Made by a program: the position numbers and the translations under genes. Below the pieces are notes generated by a model. That model was not told where the DNA came from and did no database searches. It saw only the letters and a program-made list of their open reading frames with translations. From Aureliella sp046290675 (lineage in GTDB: Bacteria > Planctomycetota > Planctomycetia > Pirellulales > Pirellulaceae), in contig JBKAHA010000011.1 of NCBI GenBank assembly GCA_046290675.1, positions 124,001-188,000 of the forward strand: 64,000 nucleotides of DNA, given 5' to 3'. Within the stretch, counting starts at the first letter, position 1. Every line of letters begins with the position of its first letter. This document shows positions 25,824 through 35,242 of the stretch, one piece after another.

Positions 25824-27770
25824 ATGAAAATCAAGATGAGGAGCGAGACAGTGCATTTGGGGTTGAACAGGAGCGGCATCATTGTCGGTTTGATTGGCTG
25901 GATGCTTCTTTCCGCGAACGTCTTGGGGCAGAACTCAGCGCGGAAAATGCCCAAAGAGGATGTGATCGATGTTCCCGCCATGAGTGCCGGATTTGGGGTC
26001 CACAACCTCTTTCAATCGAACATGGTATTACAGAGGGAAAAGCCCATTGCGATTTGGGGATGGGGGGATCCCGGCGAGAGGGTTTCCGCCAAGTTTGCTA
26101 CTGCGGCGGGGGAGGACGTTATCTCGATCGACGCGATTGTTGGAGACGACGGCACTTGGAAGTTCAGCTTCAAGCCTATGTCGGCGTCCGACGAACCGCG
26201 GTCTTTGATAGTCGAATCACAGGGCAAGTCCCACCTGCTTGAAAATATTCTGATCGGCGACGTATGGGTCCTCGGTGGTCAGAGCAACATGGAATTCCCG
26301 CTTGATCGAGTTGAAAATGGGCAGCTCGAAATTGTCTCCGCCAACTATCCGCAGATCCGCGTCTTGACGGTGCCTGCAGCCAACGGCCCTGACTACAAAA
26401 AGGGCTTCGCGCGGTTGCATGAATGGAGCAGTTGGTTTGGGCGGCACTATCGCAAAGGCGATTGGGACGTCTGCTCACCTGAAGTGGTGCGTGAGTTGTC
26501 CGCGATCGGGTTTGTGTTTGCTCGGCGCATCCACACCGCTAGTCGCGTGCCAATCGGGATCATTGATGTTTCGCGAGGCGGGACAACCGTGGAAACGTGG
26601 ACACCAGATTCCGTTCTGCGGAAGATGAAATCGGAGCATGTTGCGGAACTGCTGGCTGACTGGGATCAACGCGTCGCAGAGTGGAATCCAGAGGAGGATC
26701 TTGAGCGACGGCGGCTGTCATTTAGGCAACGCGTGGAACGGTTCAAGAAAGAGGGACGCGAGCTGCCTGCGGGCGAAACGGAGCCTGATGATCTGAGACC
26801 GGGGCCAGCCATGGACCAAAACCGTCCAGGTAATTGTTATGCGAGCATGATGGCACCTTTGGAGGGGTTGCAAGTCAAAGGCGCGATCTTCCATCAAGGC
26901 TACAACAACTGTTTCGATGGTACTCCGGGCACAGTGATGTACGGCCAAGTCTTCCCGGAGATGATCCGTGCGTGGCGGGAGGCATTCGGCGATCCGGCGA
27001 TGCCTTTTGGGATTTTGTCTTTATGCACCGAAGGCCCTGTGCAAACACACGAGAATTTCTGCGAGATGATGGCCAATCCGGGCCCGTTTCTGCGCGAAGC
27101 TCAGTACCAGACCTTTTTGCAGTTCTACCAAGCTGGTGATAAGAACATTGGTTTCGTGAGTACCTACGATTTGCGCCGTCGTTGGTACCATCCACAGCTC
27201 AAGGTTCCAGCCGGAGAGCGAATCGCGAGGTGGGCTTTGGCGACTCAGTATGGACTGTCGAGAGGCATACGCTGGAAACCGGCGATTGTCGAAAAGGTGG
27301 AACCTCTCGACGGAGGCCTGGCCGTCTACTTTGACGAAGCCGTCGGAGGTGTGGACGATGGGAGCTCGATCGTCGGCTTCGCAGTTGCGGGAAACGATCG
27401 GCGTTTTCAACCTGCAAACGCAGAATACCTGGTGATCGGGAAAGATGACCGCGGGCGCGATCGTACGGATTCTCGTGTCCTCGTACTCCGCAGTCCCTTC
27501 GTTTCCGAGCCGATCCATTTTCGTTACGCCTGGGGACGCAGTCCTCTTGGGAACTTGCAAGTTTCGCGTCAAACCGATATTCCGATCGCAACGCAGCGCA
27601 GTGACTCGTGGCCAATGGAAGCGACGCCACTTGGCGTCTTTGAAGGCGAGCCACCCATGCGACTTGAACGAGCACAGCGCCGGCAACTGCAGGAGGCGCT
27701 GAAGCAAATGGACTTGGACCGACGTATCGCTGAAGCGAAAGAATTGCTGAAAGCGAATCAATCCAATTAG
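25824..27770 (+). CDS. Sialate O-acetylesterase-like carbohydrate esterase
   Basis: The 648-residue exported protein (signal ending ANVLGQ) has the N-terminal beta domain typical of this family (FQSNMVLQREKPIAIWGWG) and a SASA-type SGNH hydrolase domain. The nucleophile block is GGQSNMEF, followed by IDVSRGGTTVETW and GAIFHQGYNN, where the usual consensus is WYQGESN. It probably removes acetyl groups from a sugar polymer, in step with the upstream sulfatase. The ATG at 25836 is an alternative start, and no convincing ribosome site is visible. A charged insertion, RRRLSFRQRVERFKKEG, around residues 290-320 carries many arginines and is not typical of the core. Confidence 0.87.
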   Translation: MKIKMRSETVHLGLNRSGIIVGLIGWMLLSANVLGQNSARKMPKEDVIDVPAMSAGFGVHNLFQSNMVLQREKPIAIWGWGDPGERVSAKFATAAGEDVISIDAIVGDDGTWKFSFKPMSASDEPRSLIVESQGKSHLLENILIGDVWVLGGQSNMEFPLDRVENGQLEIVSANYPQIRVLTVPAANGPDYKKGFARLHEWSSWFGRHYRKGDWDVCSPEVVRELSAIGFVFARRIHTASRVPIGIIDVSRGGTTVETWTPDSVLRKMKSEHVAELLADWDQRVAEWNPEEDLERRRLSFRQRVERFKKEGRELPAGETEPDDLRPGPAMDQNRPGNCYASMMAPLEGLQVKGAIFHQGYNNCFDGTPGTVMYGQVFPEMIRAWREAFGDPAMPFGILSLCTEGPVQTHENFCEMMANPGPFLREAQYQTFLQFYQAGDKNIGFVSTYDLRRRWYHPQLKVPAGERIARWALATQYGLSRGIRWKPAIVEKVEPLDGGLAVYFDEAVGGVDDGSSIVGFAVAGNDRRFQPANAEYLVIGKDDRGRDRTDSRVLVLRSPFVSEPIHFRYAWGRSPLGNLQVSRQTDIPIATQRSDSWPMEATPLGVFEGEPPMRLERAQRRQLQEALKQMDLDRRIAEAKELLKANQSN

Positions 27771-27797
27771 TGTTGGATGCCTAGATGCTTTTTGAGC

Positions 27798-28628
27798 TCA
27801 CACGCGGCGACGCCGGTGAAAGTTGGACACGAGACCTGAGATTGCCAGAATAAGAATTGAACCTGGCTCAGGAACACTGGCACCGGTGAAGAGAATGGTG
27901 TGGGCTCCCATGGCGGTTGCTGCACCATCCGTCGGCAGTATTGGGCCGGCGTCATCGATGTCGATAGCGTTCGTCGTGACCAGCGTCCGGTAGCGGTATA
28001 CCTTGGTTGGATCGAGCAGTCCCATTGGTGCTCCGTCAAGCACATTTGTCGTGTCTCCGTCCATACCGCCAACCATGAATGCAGCATCAATCTCAGATGT
28101 ACTGACTTGATGGTTATAGAACATCGTTGATGGGGTTTCGTCGAACGCATCAAATTCGAGCAGTTCGATCTCCAGTTCCACGTTTCCTGGTATGGTCGTC
28201 GTCGCGGCATCATCAACGGCGAAGGAGCCCATGATTTCAAATTCGGTTGGGACATCGACTGAGAAAAAGAAGATGCTTTCTGCGGACGCGCGATGATCGA
28301 GTGTCGCGGTGCGGGAGAAGAGCGTCTCGTCAAAAACACTCTCGAAGAACGCAGTGCTACCGCCGCTAAAATCTAGTTCAACGGCGCTGGTATGAGTGGC
28401 AAAATTGCCATCTTTACTCGCTGATGCAGATACCATTCCTGACGCCGCAATATCTACCTCGTCGAAATCACTAGCGAAGAGCGGCCCCGCCAGAGCATTA
28501 ATGTTGGCACCTGTCGGAAATCCGCCTTCGGGGATGAGTGTAACCAAGTCAGCTAGGCTGTACGATGAACAGACACAAAACAGCATAGAGGCGATGGCTG
28601 GGCAGAAGAATTGATGTCTTGTCAGCAT
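27798..28628 (-). CDS. PEP-CTERM sorting-domain protein
   Basis: The 276-residue product has a signal peptide ending SYSLA and a classic C-terminal sorting tail: VPEPGS, about 15 hydrophobic residues and HRRRRV. The middle is a beta-rich, low-cysteine region, with many Asp, Ser and Thr and no catalytic motif. It should be exported and then processed by an exosortase; the only one in the window is at 6792-8348, about 19 kb away. It faces away from the ECF sigma gene with a 123-base gap between the two starts, so the two may share regulation. It probably contributes to the extracellular matrix or surface, but the specific role is unknown. Confidence 0.85.
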   Translation of the reverse strand: MLTRHQFFCPAIASMLFCVCSSYSLADLVTLIPEGGFPTGANINALAGPLFASDFDEVDIAASGMVSASASKDGNFATHTSAVELDFSGGSTAFFESVFDETLFSRTATLDHRASAESIFFFSVDVPTEFEIMGSFAVDDAATTTIPGNVELEIELLEFDAFDETPSTMFYNHQVSTSEIDAAFMVGGMDGDTTNVLDGAPMGLLDPTKVYRYRTLVTTNAIDIDDAGPILPTDGAATAMGAHTILFTGASVPEPGSILILAISGLVSNFHRRRRV

Positions 28629-28751
28629 GACGCTATTCTCCTTGAAGAGTCGGAGCGATTGAATTGGAGTTTGTTGTCCTCAAAAAAGTAAGCACGGGCA
28701 GGTGCAGTGGACTGCAAGAAAAGTTCGAAAATCTGAGGAACTTCTTTCTCG

Positions 28752-29372
28752 ATGGTGGGGCCGGCGGGGAGCAATTTGGTGAAAGACAGGTCGTCAGCAG
28801 AGGTTCGGGAGCTACTGAGCGCGGCAGCGTGTGGAAGCGAACAGGCGACCGAGGAGCTTTTTGAGGTCGTTTACAAAGAGTTACATGACCTTGCGTCGGC
28901 CTATATGCGGCGTGAACGTGCTGGCCACACTTTGCAGCCGACCGCGTTGATCAATGAGGCGTTTCTACGATTGACACAGGCGTCTTCGGATCCTGATAGT
29001 CCAAACGAGTTTGAGGACATCAATCATTTTGTGGCAACTGCGGCCACCGTCATGCGCCGGATCCTGATCAACCACGCTCGGGCGAAGAAGGCGAAGAAAC
29101 GCAGTGGCGAAATGGTGAGTGTTGATCTGCAAACTCTCGCGGAGTCATTTGATGATTCTGCCATTGATCTGATTGCGCTCGACGAAGCGATGGAGCGTTT
29201 GGCAGGCCTCGACCAGCGGCAGCATCGAATCGTCGAGCTGCGTTTCTTTGGGGGTATGACCACGCAACAGTGTGCCGAGGTATTGGGCATGTCTGAACGC
29301 GCGGTGTTCTACGAGTGGGCGCACGCTAGAGCGTGGCTACGCGGGCAGATTGACGGTGTTCCCAATGGATGA
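28752..29372 (+). CDS. ECF-family RNA polymerase sigma factor (TIGR02999-like)
   Basis: The protein has sigma region 2 (about 25-105) with the hallmark GHTLQPTALINEAFLRL and region 4 (about 150-200) with LDQRQHRIVELRFFGGMTTQQCAEVLGMS, a helix-turn-helix for the -35 element. This combination is typical of the planctomycete/acidobacterial ECF type. No anti-sigma gene is adjacent; instead a Ser/Thr kinase gene follows with an 8-base overlap. Such sigma factors are thought to be activated by their kinase partner. A GTG at 28779 with GGGGAG about 7 bases upstream may be the true start, giving an N-terminus of MKDRSSAEV, rather than ATG 28752. Confidence 0.92.
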   Translation: MVGPAGSNLVKDRSSAEVRELLSAAACGSEQATEELFEVVYKELHDLASAYMRRERAGHTLQPTALINEAFLRLTQASSDPDSPNEFEDINHFVATAATVMRRILINHARAKKAKKRSGEMVSVDLQTLAESFDDSAIDLIALDEAMERLAGLDQRQHRIVELRFFGGMTTQQCAEVLGMSERAVFYEWAHARAWLRGQIDGVPNG

Positions 29373-31575
29373 CTCATGGCTCCGTGCGAAGGAGCTCTTT
29401 CAAAACTCGTTGGAGCTACCAACTGCTGAACGAGATTCATATCTTCGCGAGCAAGACGCCGACGAGACCGTACGAGAGCAGGTGATGGATATGCTCCGTA
29501 TGCATGAGTCCGATTCGCGGTTTCTCGATAGTCCGTTGCAGGAAGCTGTTGACGTGGACACGCCTGTTCGCGATCCATTGATTGGTCACAGCATCGACCA
29601 GTTCCGTATCTGTCATCGCCTTGGCCGAGGTGGGAACGGAGCCGTTTACGAGGCAAATCAGTTGACGCCGAGCAGGCGGGTCGCAATCAAAGTGTTGCGG
29701 CATGACCAAGACTCTTCACCGGCCGAGTTATCTAGATTTCAAGCCGAATCTGAAATATTAGCTCGATTTCAACATCCCAATATCGCACACATCTATGCTG
29801 CGGGAATGTATGGGGATAACGAAGGTCGGCAACCCTGGTTCGCGATGGAATTGGTCGAAGGCTACACCCTAAAACAGTACTTACGAACGCAGCAACTCGG
29901 CGAGCAGAGTTGCTTGGATCTGTTCCTTAAGATTTGTGATGGTGTTTCGCACGCGCATTCCCGTGGGGTTGTTCATCGCGATTTGAAACCGTCCAACATT
30001 CTTATCCCTGCAGCAAGGCCCGGAGAGCCGAAAGTGGTTGACTTTGGTATCGCCAAACTTTCTGCTGATGACCTACAGACGAGGACAGCGACCAATTGCG
30101 TCTTAGGGACTCTCGACTATTTAAGTCCTGAGCAACTAGGTCTCAGAAGGAGAGACTTAGATCATCGAAGTGATGTGTATTCGCTCGGAGTCATCTTGTT
30201 TGAGATGCTTACTGGTAGGCTACCCTATGAACGACGCGGTCAGACGTTCGCCGAGCTGATGATGCAAATGGCAGATGGTGCGAACACCCCGTTGCGACAC
30301 GTTGATCGGGGCTTTTCGAGAGATTTAGAGATCATTTTGTCCACAGCTTTTGCGGCTGAACCCGAGCGCCGTTACCAATCTGTCGAAGCGATGGCGGATG
30401 ATATTCATCGCTATCTTGTCGGTCAGCCGATTGCAGCTCGCCCTGCATCCGTCCGATACCGCATGAAGAAATATTTGATCCGGAACCGGATTCTAGTGGC
30501 TGGTGCGGCCAGCACCATCGTTGCGTTGATTTGTGGTCTGGCTGGTTTCGCGTGGAGTGCTGGGCGAGCTCGTGAGGCTGCCGAGGCAGCCAACTATGAG
30601 GCTGAAAAAGCCGTGGCTGTAAGTAGCTACATCACGAACGATTTTCTAACCAAGCTCTTGAACGAAGTGCGTGCAATCGGAGATGGCCAACCGGTGGACA
30701 TCGGTGGACTCATCCACGCATCTTCCGAGCGAATTGACACGATGTTCGGTGATGATCCTCTCATTGAAGCGGCTGTGCGGAACGAAGTTGGGACTTTGTA
30801 TTATCAAAATCAATACTTTGGCGAAGCAGCCGCTGAATATGACATGGCGATGCAGATATGGATGAGCCAGCTGGGCGCCAATCATCCCGATACCCTCAAG
30901 GCTATTCACAACTTAGGGCAAGCCTATCTTTCTAACGGTAAATCCCAGTCCCCGAAAACACTGGACCTATGTCAGCGTGCATTTGAGGGGCGCGAGCGTA
31001 TCTTGGGGATGAAGGACGAAGCCACGATTCGTAGCTTGAACAACTTGGCAGAGGTGTATCGAAGGCGTGAGATGTTCGCTGAGGCTGAATCGCTTTTTCT
31101 GCGAGGCATGAATGCCCAGATTGGAGCCACATCTCAAGCGGTCACATCCCGTCTTGCACTTGCTTTCAATCTAGGCCGAATCTATTCCGATCAAGAACGA
31201 TTTGAGGAGGCCTTGGCACTACACCGAGATGCGTTTGCTATTGCCAAAAGGCATCTCGGAGCAAAGCATCCGATTGCTATGATGCAAGGAGTGCGGTACG
31301 CGCAGACGTTGGAAAAGGCTGGCCGTCTTGACGAGGCGGTTACTGAACTCGAGCCGATCATCTCTGAGTTGAAGCGAGTCTCAGCGGGAGATCCGTCCCA
31401 GCTGTTTTCGCCAATGCGTCTACAAGCACGCGTCTTCAAGAATCTCGACCGTGCCGAGGATGCAAGAAAGACTTTGCATTCCGCCCTGGAGTACGCACAG
31501 CTCGATGATGAGAAATTCGACTACCAGATTCGCAGGATCCGGCGTGACCTCAGGCGACTGGACGAAGAGGAATGA
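29365..31575 (+). CDS. Membrane Ser/Thr protein kinase with extracytoplasmic TPR repeats
   Basis: The start is the ATG at 29365, overlapping the sigma gene stop by 8 bases. The 736-residue protein has an N-terminal helical segment (1-75), a complete kinase domain (80-340) with LGRGGNGAVYEA, Lys109 in VAIKVL, VVHRDLKPSN and VVDFGIAKL, then a membrane helix near residues 370-395 and a C-terminal set of kinesin-light-chain-type TPR repeats, for example LGANHPDTLKAIHNLGQAY. All catalytic residues are present. It is probably activated by a signal or partner reaching the TPR part and then acts on the overlapping sigma factor. The linked pair recurs across planctomycetes. Confidence 0.92.
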   Translation: MDDSWLRAKELFQNSLELPTAERDSYLREQDADETVREQVMDMLRMHESDSRFLDSPLQEAVDVDTPVRDPLIGHSIDQFRICHRLGRGGNGAVYEANQLTPSRRVAIKVLRHDQDSSPAELSRFQAESEILARFQHPNIAHIYAAGMYGDNEGRQPWFAMELVEGYTLKQYLRTQQLGEQSCLDLFLKICDGVSHAHSRGVVHRDLKPSNILIPAARPGEPKVVDFGIAKLSADDLQTRTATNCVLGTLDYLSPEQLGLRRRDLDHRSDVYSLGVILFEMLTGRLPYERRGQTFAELMMQMADGANTPLRHVDRGFSRDLEIILSTAFAAEPERRYQSVEAMADDIHRYLVGQPIAARPASVRYRMKKYLIRNRILVAGAASTIVALICGLAGFAWSAGRAREAAEAANYEAEKAVAVSSYITNDFLTKLLNEVRAIGDGQPVDIGGLIHASSERIDTMFGDDPLIEAAVRNEVGTLYYQNQYFGEAAAEYDMAMQIWMSQLGANHPDTLKAIHNLGQAYLSNGKSQSPKTLDLCQRAFEGRERILGMKDEATIRSLNNLAEVYRRREMFAEAESLFLRGMNAQIGATSQAVTSRLALAFNLGRIYSDQERFEEALALHRDAFAIAKRHLGAKHPIAMMQGVRYAQTLEKAGRLDEAVTELEPIISELKRVSAGDPSQLFSPMRLQARVFKNLDRAEDARKTLHSALEYAQLDDEKFDYQIRRIRRDLRRLDEEE

Positions 31576-31741
31576 CTGATTCACTGCCCTGCTAAGACCT
31601 ACTAAGAAATAGCACTCCATAAACCCTCAAGATTAGCTACAACCTGCTAGAGTATGAAGCCGCTGGTTCCGCACGAAAGATAACGGCTGTTCTGTTGTTT
31701 GTGCAGTGGATCGCGTCTTTCTTTTGGAAGTGGGAGCAATC

Positions 31742-33160
31742 ATGTTGGGCAGCAGTCGATTGACGCTGGTTGGCTTCGTTCTGATGTCGTTATGCCTGGG
31801 GAGTCCGGTATCCGTTGCTGCGGAAAAACCGAATATCCTCTTCATCTTCGCCGACGACTGGGGGTGGGGCGATTTAAGTTGTCACGGCCATCCCTATGTA
31901 AAGACTCCGAACATCGATCGGCTGGCACGCGAGGGGACGGACTTTCACCGGTTCTCTGTCGCGAGTGGAGTTTGTTCTCCCAGCCGTACTGCAGTGATGA
32001 CGGGACATTTTCCGGCTCGCTACAACATCGACGGTCACTTTGCATGGGTCCCAAGCAATGCAAAACGAAACATGCCCGATTGGCTAAATCCGCAAGCTCC
32101 GCTGCTGTCGATGTTGTTGAAGTCGGCGGGCTATGCAACGGCCCACTTCGGCAAATGGCATCTGGCAAATGACATGATTCCTGACTCGCCGCTTCCGAGC
32201 GAGTATGGCTTCGACGAGTTTGGGGCATTCAATTGCGCTGGTGAACAAATGCCCTTCCATGAAGACGCCGAGCACGCAGTTGATTTTATTGAGAAGAGTC
32301 ATCTGAAGAACCAACCGTTCTTTATCAATTTGTGGGTGCATGAGCCTCATACGCCCTTTCATACCTTGCCAAAGTACCGCTGGCGTTTTCGTGAACTCGA
32401 TGAGCCGGACAATATCTATGCCTCCGTCCTAGCGCATGCCGACGACCGCATTGGCCAGGTGTTAGACGCGTTGGACCGATTCGGAATCGCTGAGAATACG
32501 CTCGTCATCTTTAGTTCCGATAACGGACCCGCACGAGCCTCGAAGCCAACGCAATTGCAGCTGAGCTACGACACTGCTACCGGAGCCGGCTATGGGATCG
32601 GCGCATCGCGTGGCATCACTGGAGGCCGCAAGGGATACAAGTCAGCTCTCTTCGAGGGCGGCATTGGGGTGCCGTTCATTGCAAGGTGGCCTGACAAAAT
32701 CGCCGCTGGCAAAACCGATGCGAGCACGATGATTTCGGCCGTCGACTTGCTCCCGACATTTTGTGAACTCGCTGGGGCGGAACTTCCAGCTGAATATGTT
32801 CCTGATGGGATGAGTCAGGTAAGAGCGCTTTTGGGTGAAGAAGAAATCGGGAGGGCCAAGCCGCTGTTCTGGAAAATGCAATCAGCGTGGCCGATCCCAA
32901 AGAATCGGCCTTTTCATTGGGTGTCTTGGGCAGTAGCGAAAGACGAATGGAAGTTGTTGGCTAATCGCGACCGAACCTACCTTGAGCTTTATAAAATGAC
33001 CGAAGATCCCAAGGAACAACATGACGTTCAATCGCAAAATCCGGAAGTTACCAAGATGCTGTTGGAGGAGCTCGATCAGTGGCAAGCCACGCTACCTGAT
33101 TCGCCAACGGGTCATGTGTTTTCTGCTCTACGATCCGAAGATAACGGGGATAACAGATGA
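31742..33160 (+). CDS. Exported sulfatase (Cys-type)
   Basis: The ATG at 31742 is chosen because GGGAG lies 6 bases upstream and it is followed directly by a signal peptide ending SVAAE. The 472-residue protein has the metal site in FIFADDWGW and the formylglycine-forming Cys78 in GVCSPSRTAVMTG. HFGKWHL and VIFSSDNGP are also typical. It overlaps the next gene by 4 bases. That gene encodes a two-domain hydrolase, so both are probably made from one message and act on the same sulfated and acylated polymer. It is not a close duplicate of the sulfatase at 24352, as the sequence around the active site differs. Confidence 0.93.
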   Translation: MLGSSRLTLVGFVLMSLCLGSPVSVAAEKPNILFIFADDWGWGDLSCHGHPYVKTPNIDRLAREGTDFHRFSVASGVCSPSRTAVMTGHFPARYNIDGHFAWVPSNAKRNMPDWLNPQAPLLSMLLKSAGYATAHFGKWHLANDMIPDSPLPSEYGFDEFGAFNCAGEQMPFHEDAEHAVDFIEKSHLKNQPFFINLWVHEPHTPFHTLPKYRWRFRELDEPDNIYASVLAHADDRIGQVLDALDRFGIAENTLVIFSSDNGPARASKPTQLQLSYDTATGAGYGIGASRGITGGRKGYKSALFEGGIGVPFIARWPDKIAAGKTDASTMISAVDLLPTFCELAGAELPAEYVPDGMSQVRALLGEEEIGRAKPLFWKMQSAWPIPKNRPFHWVSWAVAKDEWKLLANRDRTYLELYKMTEDPKEQHDVQSQNPEVTKMLLEELDQWQATLPDSPTGHVFSALRSEDNGDNR

Positions 33161-35148
33161 GTCGTCGACGACATCAAGCTGCAAGTGTCGCAGCAGCGAT
33201 CTGCCTAGTGCTATCGACCGTTTCCACGAAGCTCGCCGTTGCTCAAGAAACGATTACCGGGATCGCTGGACGCGGAAACTCCTCGGAATGGAACGGCTTC
33301 ACCAAGACTGATTTTAAAGTTTCGGGACGCAAGTGCTTTGTCGTCAGCCCCAAGCAGGCTGCCGTTGGCAAGCCTTGGATCTGGAGAGCGAGGTTTCCCA
33401 ACTTTCATTCTGAAGTCGATCAACTCTTGCTTGCGGACGGATATCACGTCGCGTTTATTGACACCAACGGGATGCTGGGCAGCCCCGAAGCGCTCCCTAT
33501 CTGGGAAGCGTTTTATCACGAGATGACCGACGGCCTTGGACTGAATCGAAAGGTCGTCTTGGAAGGTGTTAGCCGCGGCGGGTTGTTCGTATATCGATGG
33601 GCGAAACATCATCCCGCCACAGTAGCATGCATGTACAACGATACGCCTGTTTGCGATTTCAAGAGCTGGCCCGGTGGACAAGGTGACGGCTTGGGAGACA
33701 CAAACACCTGGAAGTCGCTTCTCCGCGAGTACCAATTTGAATCGGAGCAAGAAGCGAATGACTATCGAGACAATCCGATCGACGGATTGGAACCGATCGC
33801 GACCGCGCAAATACCGATCATGCATATCGTCACAGAGAATGATCAAGTGGTACCTCCAAAGGAAAATACTTACGTTCTGCGCGAGAGATTGCATGAACTG
33901 GGGCACCGCATTTTCTACGTTGTCTCGCTGGAAGAAGGGGAGAGGCTGAAAGGTCACCATTTTGATCTTGATTATCCAAGCATCGGCTACCACTTCATTC
34001 GCAAGTACAGCAACGACTCAAACGAAACGCCCGTTTATCTCCGCTCGGGACTCGACAACAGTCGACATGTGTTTGAGAAGACGAAGCGTGGCCGAGTCGC
34101 GTTCTTGGGTGGTTCAATCACGGAGATGAACGGCTGGAGAGGTTTGGTCATGGAGTCGCTTCAAAAGCGGTTTCCAGGTACGAATTTTGACTTTGTCGAT
34201 GCAGGAATCGCCTCTACGGACTCGACGCTCGGCGCCTTTCGGTTGAATCGAGATGTATTCGCGCGGGGGCAAGTCGATTTGCTCTTCATTGAGTCCGCGG
34301 TTAACGAGCTACATAATCGCCGCAGCCCCACCGAGGTACAGCGGGCGGTCGAAGGTATCATCCGTGCGGCACGTCAGAAGAATCCCAACATCGATTTAGT
34401 CGCCCAGTACTTCTATGACATGCCCTTCGTTGATCAGTATCGGCAAGGAAAAGTCCCGCCGCAGATTGCGGCCCTAGAACGCGTCGCAATCCAATATGGC
34501 GTCAACGCGATTGACCAGGCGAAGCGGACGACTGACCTTTTCGATAGCAAGACGATCTCGGTCGCTGAGTTTGGTGGCTGCCATCCTAAACCGGCTGGGC
34601 ACGCTGAATACGCAAAGATGATCAACTTACTATTTGATCGAGCCTGGGAGGGTGACGTCGCTCAGACGCTCACTCCGCACGAGATGCCATGGCCGATTGA
34701 CCGCTTCGCGTATGTGAGCGGACGCTTCGTATCGCCAGGAGATGCAAGTGAGTCGAGCGGGTGGCGTCGCGTAGAGCAGTGGCAGCCCGAAGCTGGGAAC
34801 GCCCGCAAGCATGATGTCGGACAGACTTTCTGGGTAGCGGATCAACCTGGCGCCGAATTGAAGTTTCCTTTCCGTGGAACGGCAATCGGTATTTTTGTGG
34901 TGGCGGGGCCGGATGTCGGCGTCCTTGAATGGCAAATCGATGGTCAGCCTCCCAAGCGACTGGATCAATTCACGCGATGGAGTAAGGGGCTGCATATTCC
35001 TTGGATCTACATGCTCGAAACAGAATTACATGACGAGCCACATCAATTGACCCTAAGGATCGCTGAGAGCAAGCATCCGAATAGCAAAGGCCATGCTTCG
35101 AGAATTCGATTCTTCGCCGTCAACGGAGGTGATGAGAATGCGAACTGA
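33157..35148 (+). CDS. Two-domain exported hydrolase: alpha/beta hydrolase plus SGNH esterase
   Basis: The 663-residue protein has a signal peptide (ends AVAQ) and two catalytic domains. Residues about 35-290 resemble an alpha/beta hydrolase, with nucleophile Ser139 in EGVSRGG, Asp229 in TENDQ and a histidine in GHHFD. Residues about 310-530 are an SGNH/GDSL esterase, with Ser320 in FLGGSIT, ESAVNELHN and GCHPKPAGH, the catalytic Asp/His-type block (here Cys-His). A beta-rich tail (530-663) may bind carbohydrate. It overlaps the sulfatase stop by 4 bases. It probably removes two kinds of ester from an algal or bacterial polysaccharide. The exact esters are not known. The fusion of two esterase folds is unusual. 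Confidence 0.85.
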   Translation: MSRRRHQAASVAAAICLVLSTVSTKLAVAQETITGIAGRGNSSEWNGFTKTDFKVSGRKCFVVSPKQAAVGKPWIWRARFPNFHSEVDQLLLADGYHVAFIDTNGMLGSPEALPIWEAFYHEMTDGLGLNRKVVLEGVSRGGLFVYRWAKHHPATVACMYNDTPVCDFKSWPGGQGDGLGDTNTWKSLLREYQFESEQEANDYRDNPIDGLEPIATAQIPIMHIVTENDQVVPPKENTYVLRERLHELGHRIFYVVSLEEGERLKGHHFDLDYPSIGYHFIRKYSNDSNETPVYLRSGLDNSRHVFEKTKRGRVAFLGGSITEMNGWRGLVMESLQKRFPGTNFDFVDAGIASTDSTLGAFRLNRDVFARGQVDLLFIESAVNELHNRRSPTEVQRAVEGIIRAARQKNPNIDLVAQYFYDMPFVDQYRQGKVPPQIAALERVAIQYGVNAIDQAKRTTDLFDSKTISVAEFGGCHPKPAGHAEYAKMINLLFDRAWEGDVAQTLTPHEMPWPIDRFAYVSGRFVSPGDASESSGWRRVEQWQPEAGNARKHDVGQTFWVADQPGAELKFPFRGTAIGIFVVAGPDVGVLEWQIDGQPPKRLDQFTRWSKGLHIPWIYMLETELHDEPHQLTLRIAESKHPNSKGHASRIRFFAVNGGDENAN

Positions 35149-35242
35149 GATCGAGTCTCGGTCTCGCCATGGCCATGTGGAAGCCAAACAGATCAGTAAG
35201 TCGAGCGGTGTATTTGAGGTAGGGTGGAATAGGAAGCTTTGG

